Below, in pieces: positions 1 through 6,516 of a stretch of DNA of 13,609 nucleotides. The position numbers were made by a program, and so were the translations under genes. The stretch spans positions 1-13,609 of the forward strand of contig CANQMJ010000061.1 of the NCBI GenBank assembly GCA_947624945.1, given 5' to 3'. The notes below the pieces were generated by a model. That model saw nothing but the letters and a program-made list of their open reading frames with translations. It was not told the origin of the DNA and did no database searches. Within the stretch, counting starts at the first letter, position 1. Each line of letters starts with the position of its first letter. Source of the stretch: an uncultured Clostridia bacterium. Lineage in GTDB: Bacteria > Bacillota > Clostridia > Oscillospirales > CAG-272.

Positions 1-1
1 C

Positions 2-838
2 ATGATAGGCTGCGTGATGATCGCGGTAATGCTCGCGCTTCTCGGGTTCTTCACCTCCGTTGAGAATATAGCGAACGGCGGTCCGCGGTTCGAGGTCGCG
101 CTCTACGACGCGGTGGTGCTGTTCGTGTTCGTCATTATAATGCCGTTTTTCACGATGCGCACGCTGGCGGAGGAGAAAAGGACGAAGACGGAGCAGCTTT
201 TGCTCTCGCTGCCCGTGTCGATGAAGAAGATAGTTTTTGCAAAGTATTTAGCCGTCATGACGATAGTGGGCATACCGATGGCGGTCGTGGCGCTTTATCC
301 GCTCGTTTTGAAGCTGTTCGACAGCGTCGGCGCGGTCAATCTTGCCACGTCGTACAGCGCGTGGTTCTCGCTCGTTTTGATGCTCGCGGCGATGGCGGCG
401 ATTGGAATGTTCGCGTCGAGCCTCGTTGAAAATCAGATAATAGCGGCGCTCATATCGGTGGGCATGTACTTTGTACTATATTTCACCCCGACTTTGGCGG
501 CGATATTCCCGCCGTCGCCCACGGCGTCATTGGCGGCGCTCATCATCGCGTCGGTGGTGCTCGGCACGATAGTGCTTGCGGTTACGAAGAATTCGACCGC
601 CGCATGTATCGCGACGGGAGTTCCCGCAGCGGCATGCATAATAGTTTATGTCGCGGACAGGTCGCTGTTCTCGGGACTGTTCGGGAAGATGCTCGCGTCG
701 CTCTCGTTTTTCCAGCTCTACGGCGACGGCGCGATGCTGGGACTGTTCGATCTGACCGCAGTCGTATACTACGTTTCTCTCGCGGCTCTGTTCCTCTTCT
801 TCACGATGATGAACATGGAGCGCAGACGCTATGTGTGA
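2..838 (+). CDS. ABC-2 type permease, GldF-like (5' end cut by window)
   Basis: This is the membrane-spanning permease of an ABC exporter related to the GldF/NosY group. The visible 278 residues are mostly hydrophobic, with about six or seven membrane segments (roughly residues 2-17, 34-52, 80-101, 120-138, 145-168, 175-195 and 255-272). The cytoplasmic stretch after the second segment, with 'RTLAEEKRTKTEQLLLSLPV', is typical of ABC-2 permeases, where a TE-x-LL-x(2)-P motif contacts the ATPase. In this family the first helix normally follows about 15-20 residues of N-terminal cytoplasmic sequence. Here the helix begins at the window edge, so the ATG at position 2 is probably internal and the gene starts to the left. 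The GldG-like gene starts 14 nt after the stop, so the two are very likely co-transcribed. The partner ATPase gene is not visible and is expected upstream. The transported substrate cannot be deduced. Confidence 0.85.
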   Translation: MIGCVMIAVMLALLGFFTSVENIANGGPRFEVALYDAVVLFVFVIIMPFFTMRTLAEEKRTKTEQLLLSLPVSMKKIVFAKYLAVMTIVGIPMAVVALYPLVLKLFDSVGAVNLATSYSAWFSLVLMLAAMAAIGMFASSLVENQIIAALISVGMYFVLYFTPTLAAIFPPSPTASLAALIIASVVLGTIVLAVTKNSTAACIATGVPAAACIIVYVADRSLFSGLFGKMLASLSFFQLYGDGAMLGLFDLTAVVYYVSLAALFLFFTMMNMERRRYV

Positions 839-852
839 GGGAGGGCTGAACG

Positions 853-2370
853 ATGAACGACAATGTAAACGTAAACAATACAGATGAAAAAAGCGAAAAC
901 GGCGCCCCCGCGTCGATGTCGCGCCGCCGTCTGTTTATGGGCGGGTACGGGCTCATACTCTGCGTTATCGCGGTCGCGGCGGTGATCGTGGTGAACATGC
1001 TCGTCCGCGCGCTGCCGACGAGGTACACGAAATTCGACCTGACCGAGTACGACGTATACAAAATTTCGGACAAGTCGAAGGAATTCCTCGCATCGCTTGA
1101 AGATGATGTGACCGTATACTTTGTGACGAACGACGAGAACCGCGATATGCAGCTGTCGGTGTTCCTTGACAGATACGCGGAAAATTCGCCGCATATAACG
1201 GTGCGCGAGGTCGACCCCGACGGGGACCCCGCGTTCATAGAGAACAATTCTGTGCAGACGATGAACAGCATCGTCGTGGAGAGCGCGAAGCGCACCGAGA
1301 CCGTCGACTACTATGATATATTCGAGTATTCGGACGAGATATACAGCGACTATTACACGAGATATTATTTCTACGGATACGATATACACGATCCCAATCT
1401 CGGATACGTTCCCGACGTGTTCGACGGCGACGGCGAGCTCACGTCGGCGATAGATTATGTCACGACGGACGATCTGCCGCCCGTGTGCTATACGTCCGGA
1501 CACGGCGAGTCGTCCCTGCCCGATTATATAATGGAGCTGCTCGATCAGAACAACATGCTCGTCAGCGAGGTCAACATCATGTCGTCCGGCATACCCGCCG
1601 ACGCGGATGCGATAATGATAATAGATCCCGCGTCCGACTTCTCCGAGAGTGAGGTCGACGACCTCATCGCGTATTTTGACGGCGGCGGCAGTATCATACT
1701 CGTCACCGACCCCGAGCATTACAGCTCGGAGAAGATGCCGAATATCACCACTCTCGCAAAGCATATGGGGCTTCTGCCCGCCGACGGCGTCGTCGTCGAG
1801 GGCGACGACTCGATGCATTTGCAGGGTCGCACTGATGTGATATATGCGAAGCTCGAGGAGTGCCTCGTCACCGAGGGCATCGAGAACGCGTCGAATTATG
1901 CCGTGATACTCGAGCGTCCGCACGGCATAATAGAAGATGAGGAATACGAGGGCGAGCTGACGCACAGAGCCGTTATGAAGTCGTCGGAGACGTCGTTTTT
2001 GCTCGGCGTCGACGAGCCGCTGAGACTTTCGGGCAGCGACGACGTCACGCGTGAGTACTGGATAGGCGCCGTCGCGAGAAACCAGAGCGTCGGCAACGCG
2101 TTCATATGGTACGCGTCCGACGATATAGTGCCGGAGGCGATGACGTCGTCGGTGTTGACGAACAACGTCATAATCTTTTTGCAGTCTCCGCTCTCGGTGT
2201 GCGGCAAGGCGCAGACGATAGAGATCGATCCGGTCGCGACCGGCGCGAACATGACGCTGACGTTCTCGGCGAGCACGACGACGGTATTGACGGCGATAGT
2301 GCAGTTCGTGATACCGCTTCTTGCGCTGATACCGGGCTTTGTAGTGTGGCTCGTGCGCAGAAGGCGCTGA
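853..2370 (+). CDS. GldG-like ABC transporter auxiliary protein
   Basis: The 505-residue protein has a membrane helix near each end (about residues 28-51 and 477-500) around a large extracytoplasmic domain. This is the architecture of GldG / ABC_transp_aux proteins that accompany GldF-type permeases. Just after the first helix comes 'FDLTEYDVYKISDKSKEFL', which fits the family signature (DLT..k.y.LSd.tk..L). The middle carries the GATase-like ABC_transp_aux fold, including 'SGHGESSLPDYI' and a 'DGGGSIILVTDP' stretch. The protein ends in a short basic tail (RRRR), consistent with a cytoplasmic C-terminus. The start is supported by a purine-rich GAGGGAGGG about 6 nt upstream. It sits between the permease and the DUF4340 gene with gaps under 20 nt. 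In gliding Bacteroidetes GldG belongs to a gliding-associated ABC complex; in Firmicutes the role is not known and gliding should not be assumed. Confidence 0.85.
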   Translation: MNDNVNVNNTDEKSENGAPASMSRRRLFMGGYGLILCVIAVAAVIVVNMLVRALPTRYTKFDLTEYDVYKISDKSKEFLASLEDDVTVYFVTNDENRDMQLSVFLDRYAENSPHITVREVDPDGDPAFIENNSVQTMNSIVVESAKRTETVDYYDIFEYSDEIYSDYYTRYYFYGYDIHDPNLGYVPDVFDGDGELTSAIDYVTTDDLPPVCYTSGHGESSLPDYIMELLDQNNMLVSEVNIMSSGIPADADAIMIIDPASDFSESEVDDLIAYFDGGGSIILVTDPEHYSSEKMPNITTLAKHMGLLPADGVVVEGDDSMHLQGRTDVIYAKLEECLVTEGIENASNYAVILERPHGIIEDEEYEGELTHRAVMKSSETSFLLGVDEPLRLSGSDDVTREYWIGAVARNQSVGNAFIWYASDDIVPEAMTSSVLTNNVIIFLQSPLSVCGKAQTIEIDPVATGANMTLTFSASTTTVLTAIVQFVIPLLALIPGFVVWLVRRRR

Positions 2371-2388
2371 AAGGGACGGAAGTAATAT

Positions 2389-3480
2389 ATGAGTTCAAAT
2401 GCTAAAAGGCGCAGAGAGCGCAAACAGATAATAACGCTTGCGGTCGCGTTTTTCGCCGTGATAGCGCTCGTGGCGGTGTTCTTCATCGTGAAAAACGCCG
2501 TCGGCGGCGACGGCGAGGGCACGGATACGAATATGTTCGACGTGTACGATCAGCTCGGCGCGCCCGGCACGTATACGCTGATAGACGAGGACTTCAAGCT
2601 GATGACGTCGCTCGAATACAAGTACAACGGCGAGGATATAAAACTGCACATCGAGGACGGCAGGTGGAGGCTCGACGGCGACGACAAGTTCCCGGTCGAT
2701 CAGGAAAAGCTCGTCATGATGGCGCAGGCGATATCGGACTACGGCGGATTCCGTCAGGTCACGTATAACGAGGGAAGCAGGGAGCAGTACGGCATCGACG
2801 AGCCGCTGTACGAAATAACGGCGACGTACTTCGACAGCGAGAATTCGGAAACGAAGCACACGGTACACGCCATAGTGGGCAAACAGAACAGCGTCACCGG
2901 CTACTACTATTTCTACCTTCCCGAGAAGTACGGCGGCTATATTTATATGGTAAACGACGCGCTGTTCGAGTATTTCTCATACGGAGCCGCCGACCTGTTC
3001 GACAACGCGGACACACCGGCGCCCGAACGTGACGACGTTATAGCGCTTGATATAGTGACAGGTGCGGGCGAGTATCACTACGACTCGGAGACGGATAAAA
3101 CCGACGACGGCGACACCGACGCGTACGATCCCGTCGGCGCGGCGCTCGAAGCGCTGCCGCGTGCATCGACGCTCGAATACGGAAACGTCGCCGCATACGG
3201 CGTCGACGAGAGCGCGATGGCGGAGTACGGACTCGACGAGCCCGCGGCGACGGTGCATATGAAGTACTACGAGTATACGACGGTGCAGACGGCGGACGGC
3301 GGCTCGTCGGCGCGCATGCCGAAGGAAACGGAGTATACGGTGTCATTCAGCGAACGGTTCACGGAGGACGGCGCCGATTACGTGTACGTTTATGCGAAGG
3401 ACAGCGGCATCGTGTATAAGGTGCTCGCCATATATCTTGACGGGATCGTCGAGGTCGTGAACAATGAAAGCGCGCAGTGA
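2389..3480 (+). CDS. DUF4340 domain membrane-anchored protein
   Basis: The 363-residue protein has a basic N-terminus (residues 6-13, rich in Arg and Lys), one membrane helix (about 15-36) and an extracytoplasmic region. It fits DUF4340 proteins, which commonly follow GldF/GldG genes. Typical features are 'GRWRLDGDDKFPVDQEKL' near residues 91-108 and two 'YG[IL]DEP' motifs (near residues 131 and 283), suggesting a duplicated domain. Between them are many Tyr residues and an 'IVGKQNSVTGYYYFYLP' strand pattern that resembles the family. The start lies 18 nt after the GldG-like stop, with AAGGGACGGA upstream. It is probably the last gene of the ABC operon, since a separate promoter lies before the next gene. 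No intrinsic terminator was seen after it. Function in the family is unknown; an accessory role for the exporter is inference from conserved neighbourhood. Confidence 0.8.
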   Translation: MSSNAKRRRERKQIITLAVAFFAVIALVAVFFIVKNAVGGDGEGTDTNMFDVYDQLGAPGTYTLIDEDFKLMTSLEYKYNGEDIKLHIEDGRWRLDGDDKFPVDQEKLVMMAQAISDYGGFRQVTYNEGSREQYGIDEPLYEITATYFDSENSETKHTVHAIVGKQNSVTGYYYFYLPEKYGGYIYMVNDALFEYFSYGAADLFDNADTPAPERDDVIALDIVTGAGEYHYDSETDKTDDGDTDAYDPVGAALEALPRASTLEYGNVAAYGVDESAMAEYGLDEPAATVHMKYYEYTTVQTADGGSSARMPKETEYTVSFSERFTEDGADYVYVYAKDSGIVYKVLAIYLDGIVEVVNNESAQ

Positions 3481-3548
3481 AAATGCGGCTGACGGATAAT
3501 ATAACGGCAGAACGGCGCAAAAACTTATATTTCATCGGATTTTGACTA

Positions 3549-3577
3549 TTGACTAATTTGAATGCACGTGGTAGAAT
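3549..3577 (+). promoter_or_regulatory. Sigma-A-type promoter for the sortase gene
   Basis: TTGACT (3549-3554), a 17-nt spacer and TAGAAT (3572-3577) match the housekeeping consensus at 5/6 positions each. A second TTGACT occurs 7 nt earlier (3542-3547) but would give a 24-nt spacer. The predicted start is near 3584, leaving a leader of about 55 nt before the GTG at 3640. Nothing else was found in the 159-nt gap, which has no clear terminator for the ABC operon. Confidence 0.7.
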
Positions 3578-3639
3578 TGTTGTTGTATCGGATAAAACAT
3601 GAACTATAAACAATATTTTGCAAAGGGAGACGGCAGTAA

Positions 3640-4647
3640 GTGAATATTTGGAAAGATAAAAATATGAGGTTGATACTTCTTATCCTGTTTGCGGCTCTGT
3701 TCGTCGTCAGCGCGGCTATACTTATAGCACAGATGGTGCAGGACCGTCAGGACGATGAAGCGGACAGCCTCGCTGAGTATTACGCAACGATGACGGACGA
3801 CACGACGAACGAGCCTTCGGCATCGTCCGAACCGTCGACATCGGATAATGTGACAGATCCGTCGGACGGCACGACGGAACCGTCCGCAACGGACTCCGGT
3901 TCGGAAAGTGATGTTCCGACCGACACAGAGGCGCCGGCGACGGATACATCCGACACGTCGGGCAGCTCCGACGATACTACGAAGTCACCGTCGTCGAGCG
4001 TCACGACACCTACGCAGGGCAGCAACAAGGACCCGGGCGACGTCAACGTAACGGCGCTCAAAAAGGCGAACAAGGACGTTTGCGGTTGGATATACATAGA
4101 GGGACCGGGAGTCAACTACCCGCTGATACATTATAAGGACAACGATTATTATCTGCGCCGCAACTGGCTCGGTCAGAAGTCGAACAAAGGCTGCATATAT
4201 ATAGAGACGCAGAACAAGGCAGACCTTTCCGATTTCAACACGATCATATACGGGCATAATATTTACTCGGATAAGTCGAGGCCGTTCTTCGGTCAGCTCG
4301 ACGACTATCTCGGCGGTGAAAAGGGCAAGTGGGACCTCAAGAAGGGGTACGAATACTGGAAGCAGCACCACACGGTCAAGATATACACGGAAAAGGAAGT
4401 GCTCACGTACAGTATCTACGCCGTGTATATAACGCCGACGACATCGACGACGTACACGATCGGTCAGCAGTCGAAGGCATCGAAGCAGTCGTACATAGAT
4501 TACGGCATAAAGAATTCGGTATATGACACGGGCATAGTTCCGACGGTGAACGACCGCGTTATAACGCTTTCGACGTGCGACAACACGGGTTCTTACGACA
4601 ACCGTATCGTCATTCAGGCAGTGCTCACAAGCACGAAGCCGGCATAA
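3640..4647 (+). CDS. srtB: Class B sortase with long Ser/Thr/Asp linker
   Basis: Sortases are membrane-anchored cysteine transpeptidases that cut a C-terminal sorting motif and join the protein to the cell wall or to a pilin. The 335-residue protein has a short basic N-terminus, one membrane helix (about 9-31), a low-complexity Ser/Thr/Asp/Pro linker (about 45-130) and a class B sortase domain (about 136-332). The catalytic residues can be placed: His206 in 'YGHN', Cys313 in 'TLSTCD' and Arg322 in 'DNRIV'. The 'CGWIYIEGPGVNYPL' entry strand and 'FFGQL' after the His are class B hallmarks. Translation probably starts at GTG 3640, with AAAGGGAGA about 9 nt upstream. It has its own promoter and an intrinsic terminator, so it appears monocistronic. 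No protein with a sorting signal is encoded in this window, so the substrate is unknown. The linker is longer than in the archetypal SrtB. Confidence 0.92.
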   Translation: MNIWKDKNMRLILLILFAALFVVSAAILIAQMVQDRQDDEADSLAEYYATMTDDTTNEPSASSEPSTSDNVTDPSDGTTEPSATDSGSESDVPTDTEAPATDTSDTSGSSDDTTKSPSSSVTTPTQGSNKDPGDVNVTALKKANKDVCGWIYIEGPGVNYPLIHYKDNDYYLRRNWLGQKSNKGCIYIETQNKADLSDFNTIIYGHNIYSDKSRPFFGQLDDYLGGEKGKWDLKKGYEYWKQHHTVKIYTEKEVLTYSIYAVYITPTTSTTYTIGQQSKASKQSYIDYGIKNSVYDTGIVPTVNDRVITLSTCDNTGSYDNRIVIQAVLTSTKPA

Positions 4648-4655
4648 ATAAAAAT

Positions 4656-4682
4656 AAAGGGGGAGCGCGTCTCCCCCTTTTC
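4656..4682 (+). terminator. Intrinsic terminator after sortase gene
   Basis: AAAGGGGGAG (4656-4665) and CTCCCCCTTT (4671-4680) form a perfect 10-bp stem with a 5-nt loop, ending in a short T-run. It lies 9 nt after the sortase stop and 23 nt before the next start codon. Confidence 0.88.
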
Positions 4683-4704
4683 GGCATGAAAGAGAGGGGT
4701 TTAT

Positions 4705-5202
4705 ATGAGTTATATCGACATCGAGTATCCGACTGATAAAAAATCGTTTTACAAAACTCTCGGCGAGCAGCTTCGCGAATATGCGTGGAGTGAGAGGAAT
4801 GCGTACGCATCGATGGCGAATGCATCGGCGGTACTGAAAATAGCGTTTCCGCGCGCGAACTGGGCGGGATTCTATCTTGTCGACGGGGAGTCGGGCGAGC
4901 TCGTGCTCGGTCCGTTCCAGGGGCGTCCCGCCGTCACTCGCATCGGATACGGATGCGGCGTATGCGGCACGGCGTGGAAGGAAGAGAGCGCGCAGGTCGT
5001 GGAGGATGTGGAGTGCTTCGCGGGTCATATCGCCTGCGACTGCAATTCACATTCCGAGATAGTGATACCGCTTCGCGGCGGCGACGGTAAGATATGGGGC
5101 GTGCTCGATATGGACAGCGTCGACGAGGGTTATTTCACCGACGCGGATAGGGAAGGCCTCGAACGCGTCATGGCTCCGCTCGCGATGAGAGGGATCGGAT
5201 AA
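4705..5202 (+). CDS. msrC: Free methionine-(R)-sulfoxide reductase (GAF domain)
   Basis: The 165-residue protein is a single GAF domain matching the free-methionine-(R)-sulfoxide reductase family (E. coli YebR/MsrC, B. subtilis YtsP). These cytosolic enzymes reduce free Met-R-O with thioredoxin-type electrons in oxidative stress defence. Family signatures are 'ANWAGFYL' (51-58), 'LGPFQG' (68-73), 'GVCGTAW' (85-91), 'GHIACD' (107-112), 'SEIVIPL' (117-123) and 'GVLDMDS' (132-138). Two of the three family cysteines are present (Cys87 and Cys111). The position of the first (Cys84 in E. coli, in an ACTRI context) is Val77 here, and extra cysteines occur at 84 and 113. AGAGAGGGG precedes the ATG with good spacing. 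Terminators on both sides suggest a one-gene unit, although no strong promoter was seen between the upstream terminator and the start, so read-through from the sortase gene is possible. Family assignment is secure; activity with this cysteine set is less certain. Confidence 0.9.
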   Translation: MSYIDIEYPTDKKSFYKTLGEQLREYAWSERNAYASMANASAVLKIAFPRANWAGFYLVDGESGELVLGPFQGRPAVTRIGYGCGVCGTAWKEESAQVVEDVECFAGHIACDCNSHSEIVIPLRGGDGKIWGVLDMDSVDEGYFTDADREGLERVMAPLAMRGIG

Positions 5203-5223
5203 AAAATCGACGTCAATATAAAG

Positions 5224-5263
5224 TCGCGCGGGGGTGCGGAAACGATCATCCCGCGCGATTTTT
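5224..5263 (+). terminator. Intrinsic terminator after msrC
   Basis: TCGCGCGGG (5224-5232) pairs with CCCGCGCGA (5250-5258) in a 9-bp GC-rich stem with a 17-nt loop, followed directly by five T residues (5259-5263). It ends just before the first ATG of the next reading frame, which argues against that ATG being the real start. Confidence 0.85.
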
Positions 5264-5315
5264 AATGCCACAATTTTCACCGTTAAACCGCGCGACGGCG
5301 GCGCAGAATAACAAT

Positions 5316-6389
5316 ATGAAGAAAAACGGAAAATACAGAACTCACCCGCTCGTCGGAGGTCTTTTGGCGTTGTCGCTGGCGGTCACGGCGGCGACGTCGG
5401 CGGCAGCATGGGCGGAGTGGAAATATATCGAAAAATCGGAGCGCGAAATACGCGAAAGGTACGACATGTGCGCGCTCGAGGCGTATGTGTCGATGTGCGA
5501 GGCGATAGAGGACGGCGACGCGGAGACGGCGGCGGATGCGCTTTCGCGGTGCGAGCTGTACTGCGGTCATGGCGAGTTTGCGTCTCTGCGCGCGCGCATA
5601 CTGAAAAACGACATTGTGGATATTGACATCGCCGACGCGGGCGACTTGATCGCAGCGGTCGGGGACGGAGATGCGGCGACTCTTATCGCGGACGTGTTGC
5701 GACGCGCGGACAGAGCCGGCGGCGCTGCCGCGACGGGCGCAGGAAATGTCGCATCGGTTTCGTCGGCGGGATGGGAGACGCTGAGAAACAAGCTCGACGT
5801 GAAGCCGGACGCGGCGCTCGCTGTCGCGAGGCGCGCGGTCGGCGGCGGCGCGCTCATGCATGCGTCGCAGAGCAGGTCGTTCCCGCTCGTGTACGCGTTC
5901 ACGTGCAAAAACGGAGCTGCCGAGGTGACAAAAGCGGGCGGCAGACTGCTGCGTATGTACGTGTACCGCCACGGAAGCGCGCAGAAGCGCGGACCTGACG
6001 AGTGCAGGCAGGCGGCCGTCGACTTTGTCGACGACGCGGGTATCGGCGAATGTGCGCTCACGGACGAGGCATACGACGGCGGCGAGTACAGATACACGTT
6101 CTGCGGCGCGTTTTATTTCGGCGGTCACCGCGTCGTCGTGCCCGACGAGGTCGTGACGGTCAGCGTGGACGAGGACGGCGCGTCAGTGTGCGGATTTGAC
6201 GCGTCGGAGTATTACAGGCATCATAAAATGTCGTACGAGCTGCCCGATGAGCTGCCGCAGATGCCGGACGGAGGCAGCGTCCGAAACGGTCTCATTTACT
6301 CGAATGGGGAGCTGTTTTGGTCGGAAAGTGGTGGAAAAATACCGAATTTGATGGGAAATGAGGGTCAAAACAGGGTCCAAAATCCGTGA
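5316..6389 (+). CDS. YpeB-like (PepSY-type) spore germination protein, short form
   Basis: YpeB is the membrane partner that stabilises or positions the cortex-lytic enzyme SleB in the spore. The reading frame opens at 5265, but that ATG abuts a terminator. I prefer ATG 5316, giving 357 residues beginning 'MKKNGKYR'; neither start has a clear ribosome binding site. One membrane helix lies at about residues 10-33. A variable helical region follows (about 38-145). From about residue 153 the pattern fits YpeB: 'WETLRNKLDV', then 'AAEVTKAGGRLLRMYVYRHG', 'AAVDFVDDAG', 'VVVPDEVVTVSVDEDG' and 'EYYRHHK'. B. subtilis YpeB is about 450 residues and continues with another PepSY-like unit. Here the homology-like part stops near residue 300, and the tail (to 'NRVQNP') is not recognisable, so the protein looks C-terminally shortened. 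A SleB-type hydrolase occurs about 3 kb downstream rather than next to it. Assignment is by remembered motif pattern, not alignment; a general PepSY-domain envelope protein is the alternative. Confidence 0.65.
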   Translation: MKKNGKYRTHPLVGGLLALSLAVTAATSAAAWAEWKYIEKSEREIRERYDMCALEAYVSMCEAIEDGDAETAADALSRCELYCGHGEFASLRARILKNDIVDIDIADAGDLIAAVGDGDAATLIADVLRRADRAGGAAATGAGNVASVSSAGWETLRNKLDVKPDAALAVARRAVGGGALMHASQSRSFPLVYAFTCKNGAAEVTKAGGRLLRMYVYRHGSAQKRGPDECRQAAVDFVDDAGIGECALTDEAYDGGEYRYTFCGAFYFGGHRVVVPDEVVTVSVDEDGASVCGFDASEYYRHHKMSYELPDELPQMPDGGSVRNGLIYSNGELFWSESGGKIPNLMGNEGQNRVQNP

Positions 6390-6405
6390 GTGTGCGCAAA
6401 AGTGC

Positions 6406-6434
6406 TTGCATTTGTATGCATGTAGTGATATAAT
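6406..6434 (+). promoter_or_regulatory. Strong sigma-A promoter for metG-tatD
   Basis: TTGCAT (6406-6411), a 17-nt spacer and TATAAT (6429-6434) form a near-consensus promoter. The -10 is of the extended type (TGATATAAT). A 5-bp inverted repeat, TGCAT-TTGT-ATGCA (6407-6420), overlaps the -35 and spacer and could be an operator. The predicted start is near 6441. Confidence 0.82.
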
Positions 6435-6440
6435 CCATTA

Positions 6441-6516
6441 AGTATAAGGGATACTGCGATATTATATTATTGTAGGTCCGCGATACCTCATTCGGTATGC
6501 GAAAGGGATCATCAAC
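6441..6516 (+). promoter_or_regulatory. metG 5' leader with two small hairpins
   Basis: The predicted leader of about 76 nt starts with a hairpin, AGTAT-AAGGG-ATACT (6441-6455). A second follows just before the ribosome binding site: CGC-g-ATACC / GGTAT-GCG (6479-6501, 6-nt loop, one bulged G). AAAGGGA (6502-6508) is the ribosome binding site, 8 nt before the GTG. The leader is too short for a T-box and lacks the conserved T-box core, so any regulatory role is a guess. Confidence 0.4.

Noticed and set aside
5265..5315. N-terminal extension of the YpeB-like protein from ATG 5265
   Set aside because: The ATG touches the T-run of the preceding terminator, has no ribosome binding site, and the residues before the Lys-rich start look unlike a normal membrane-protein N-terminus.
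5283..6128. Long minus-strand frame opposite the YpeB-like gene
   Set aside because: Arg-rich antisense shadow typical of GC-rich coding DNA, with no ribosome binding site or recognisable domain.
6441..6516. T-box riboswitch before metG
   Set aside because: Leader is about 76 nt and lacks the specifier stem, the conserved T-box core and an antiterminator.
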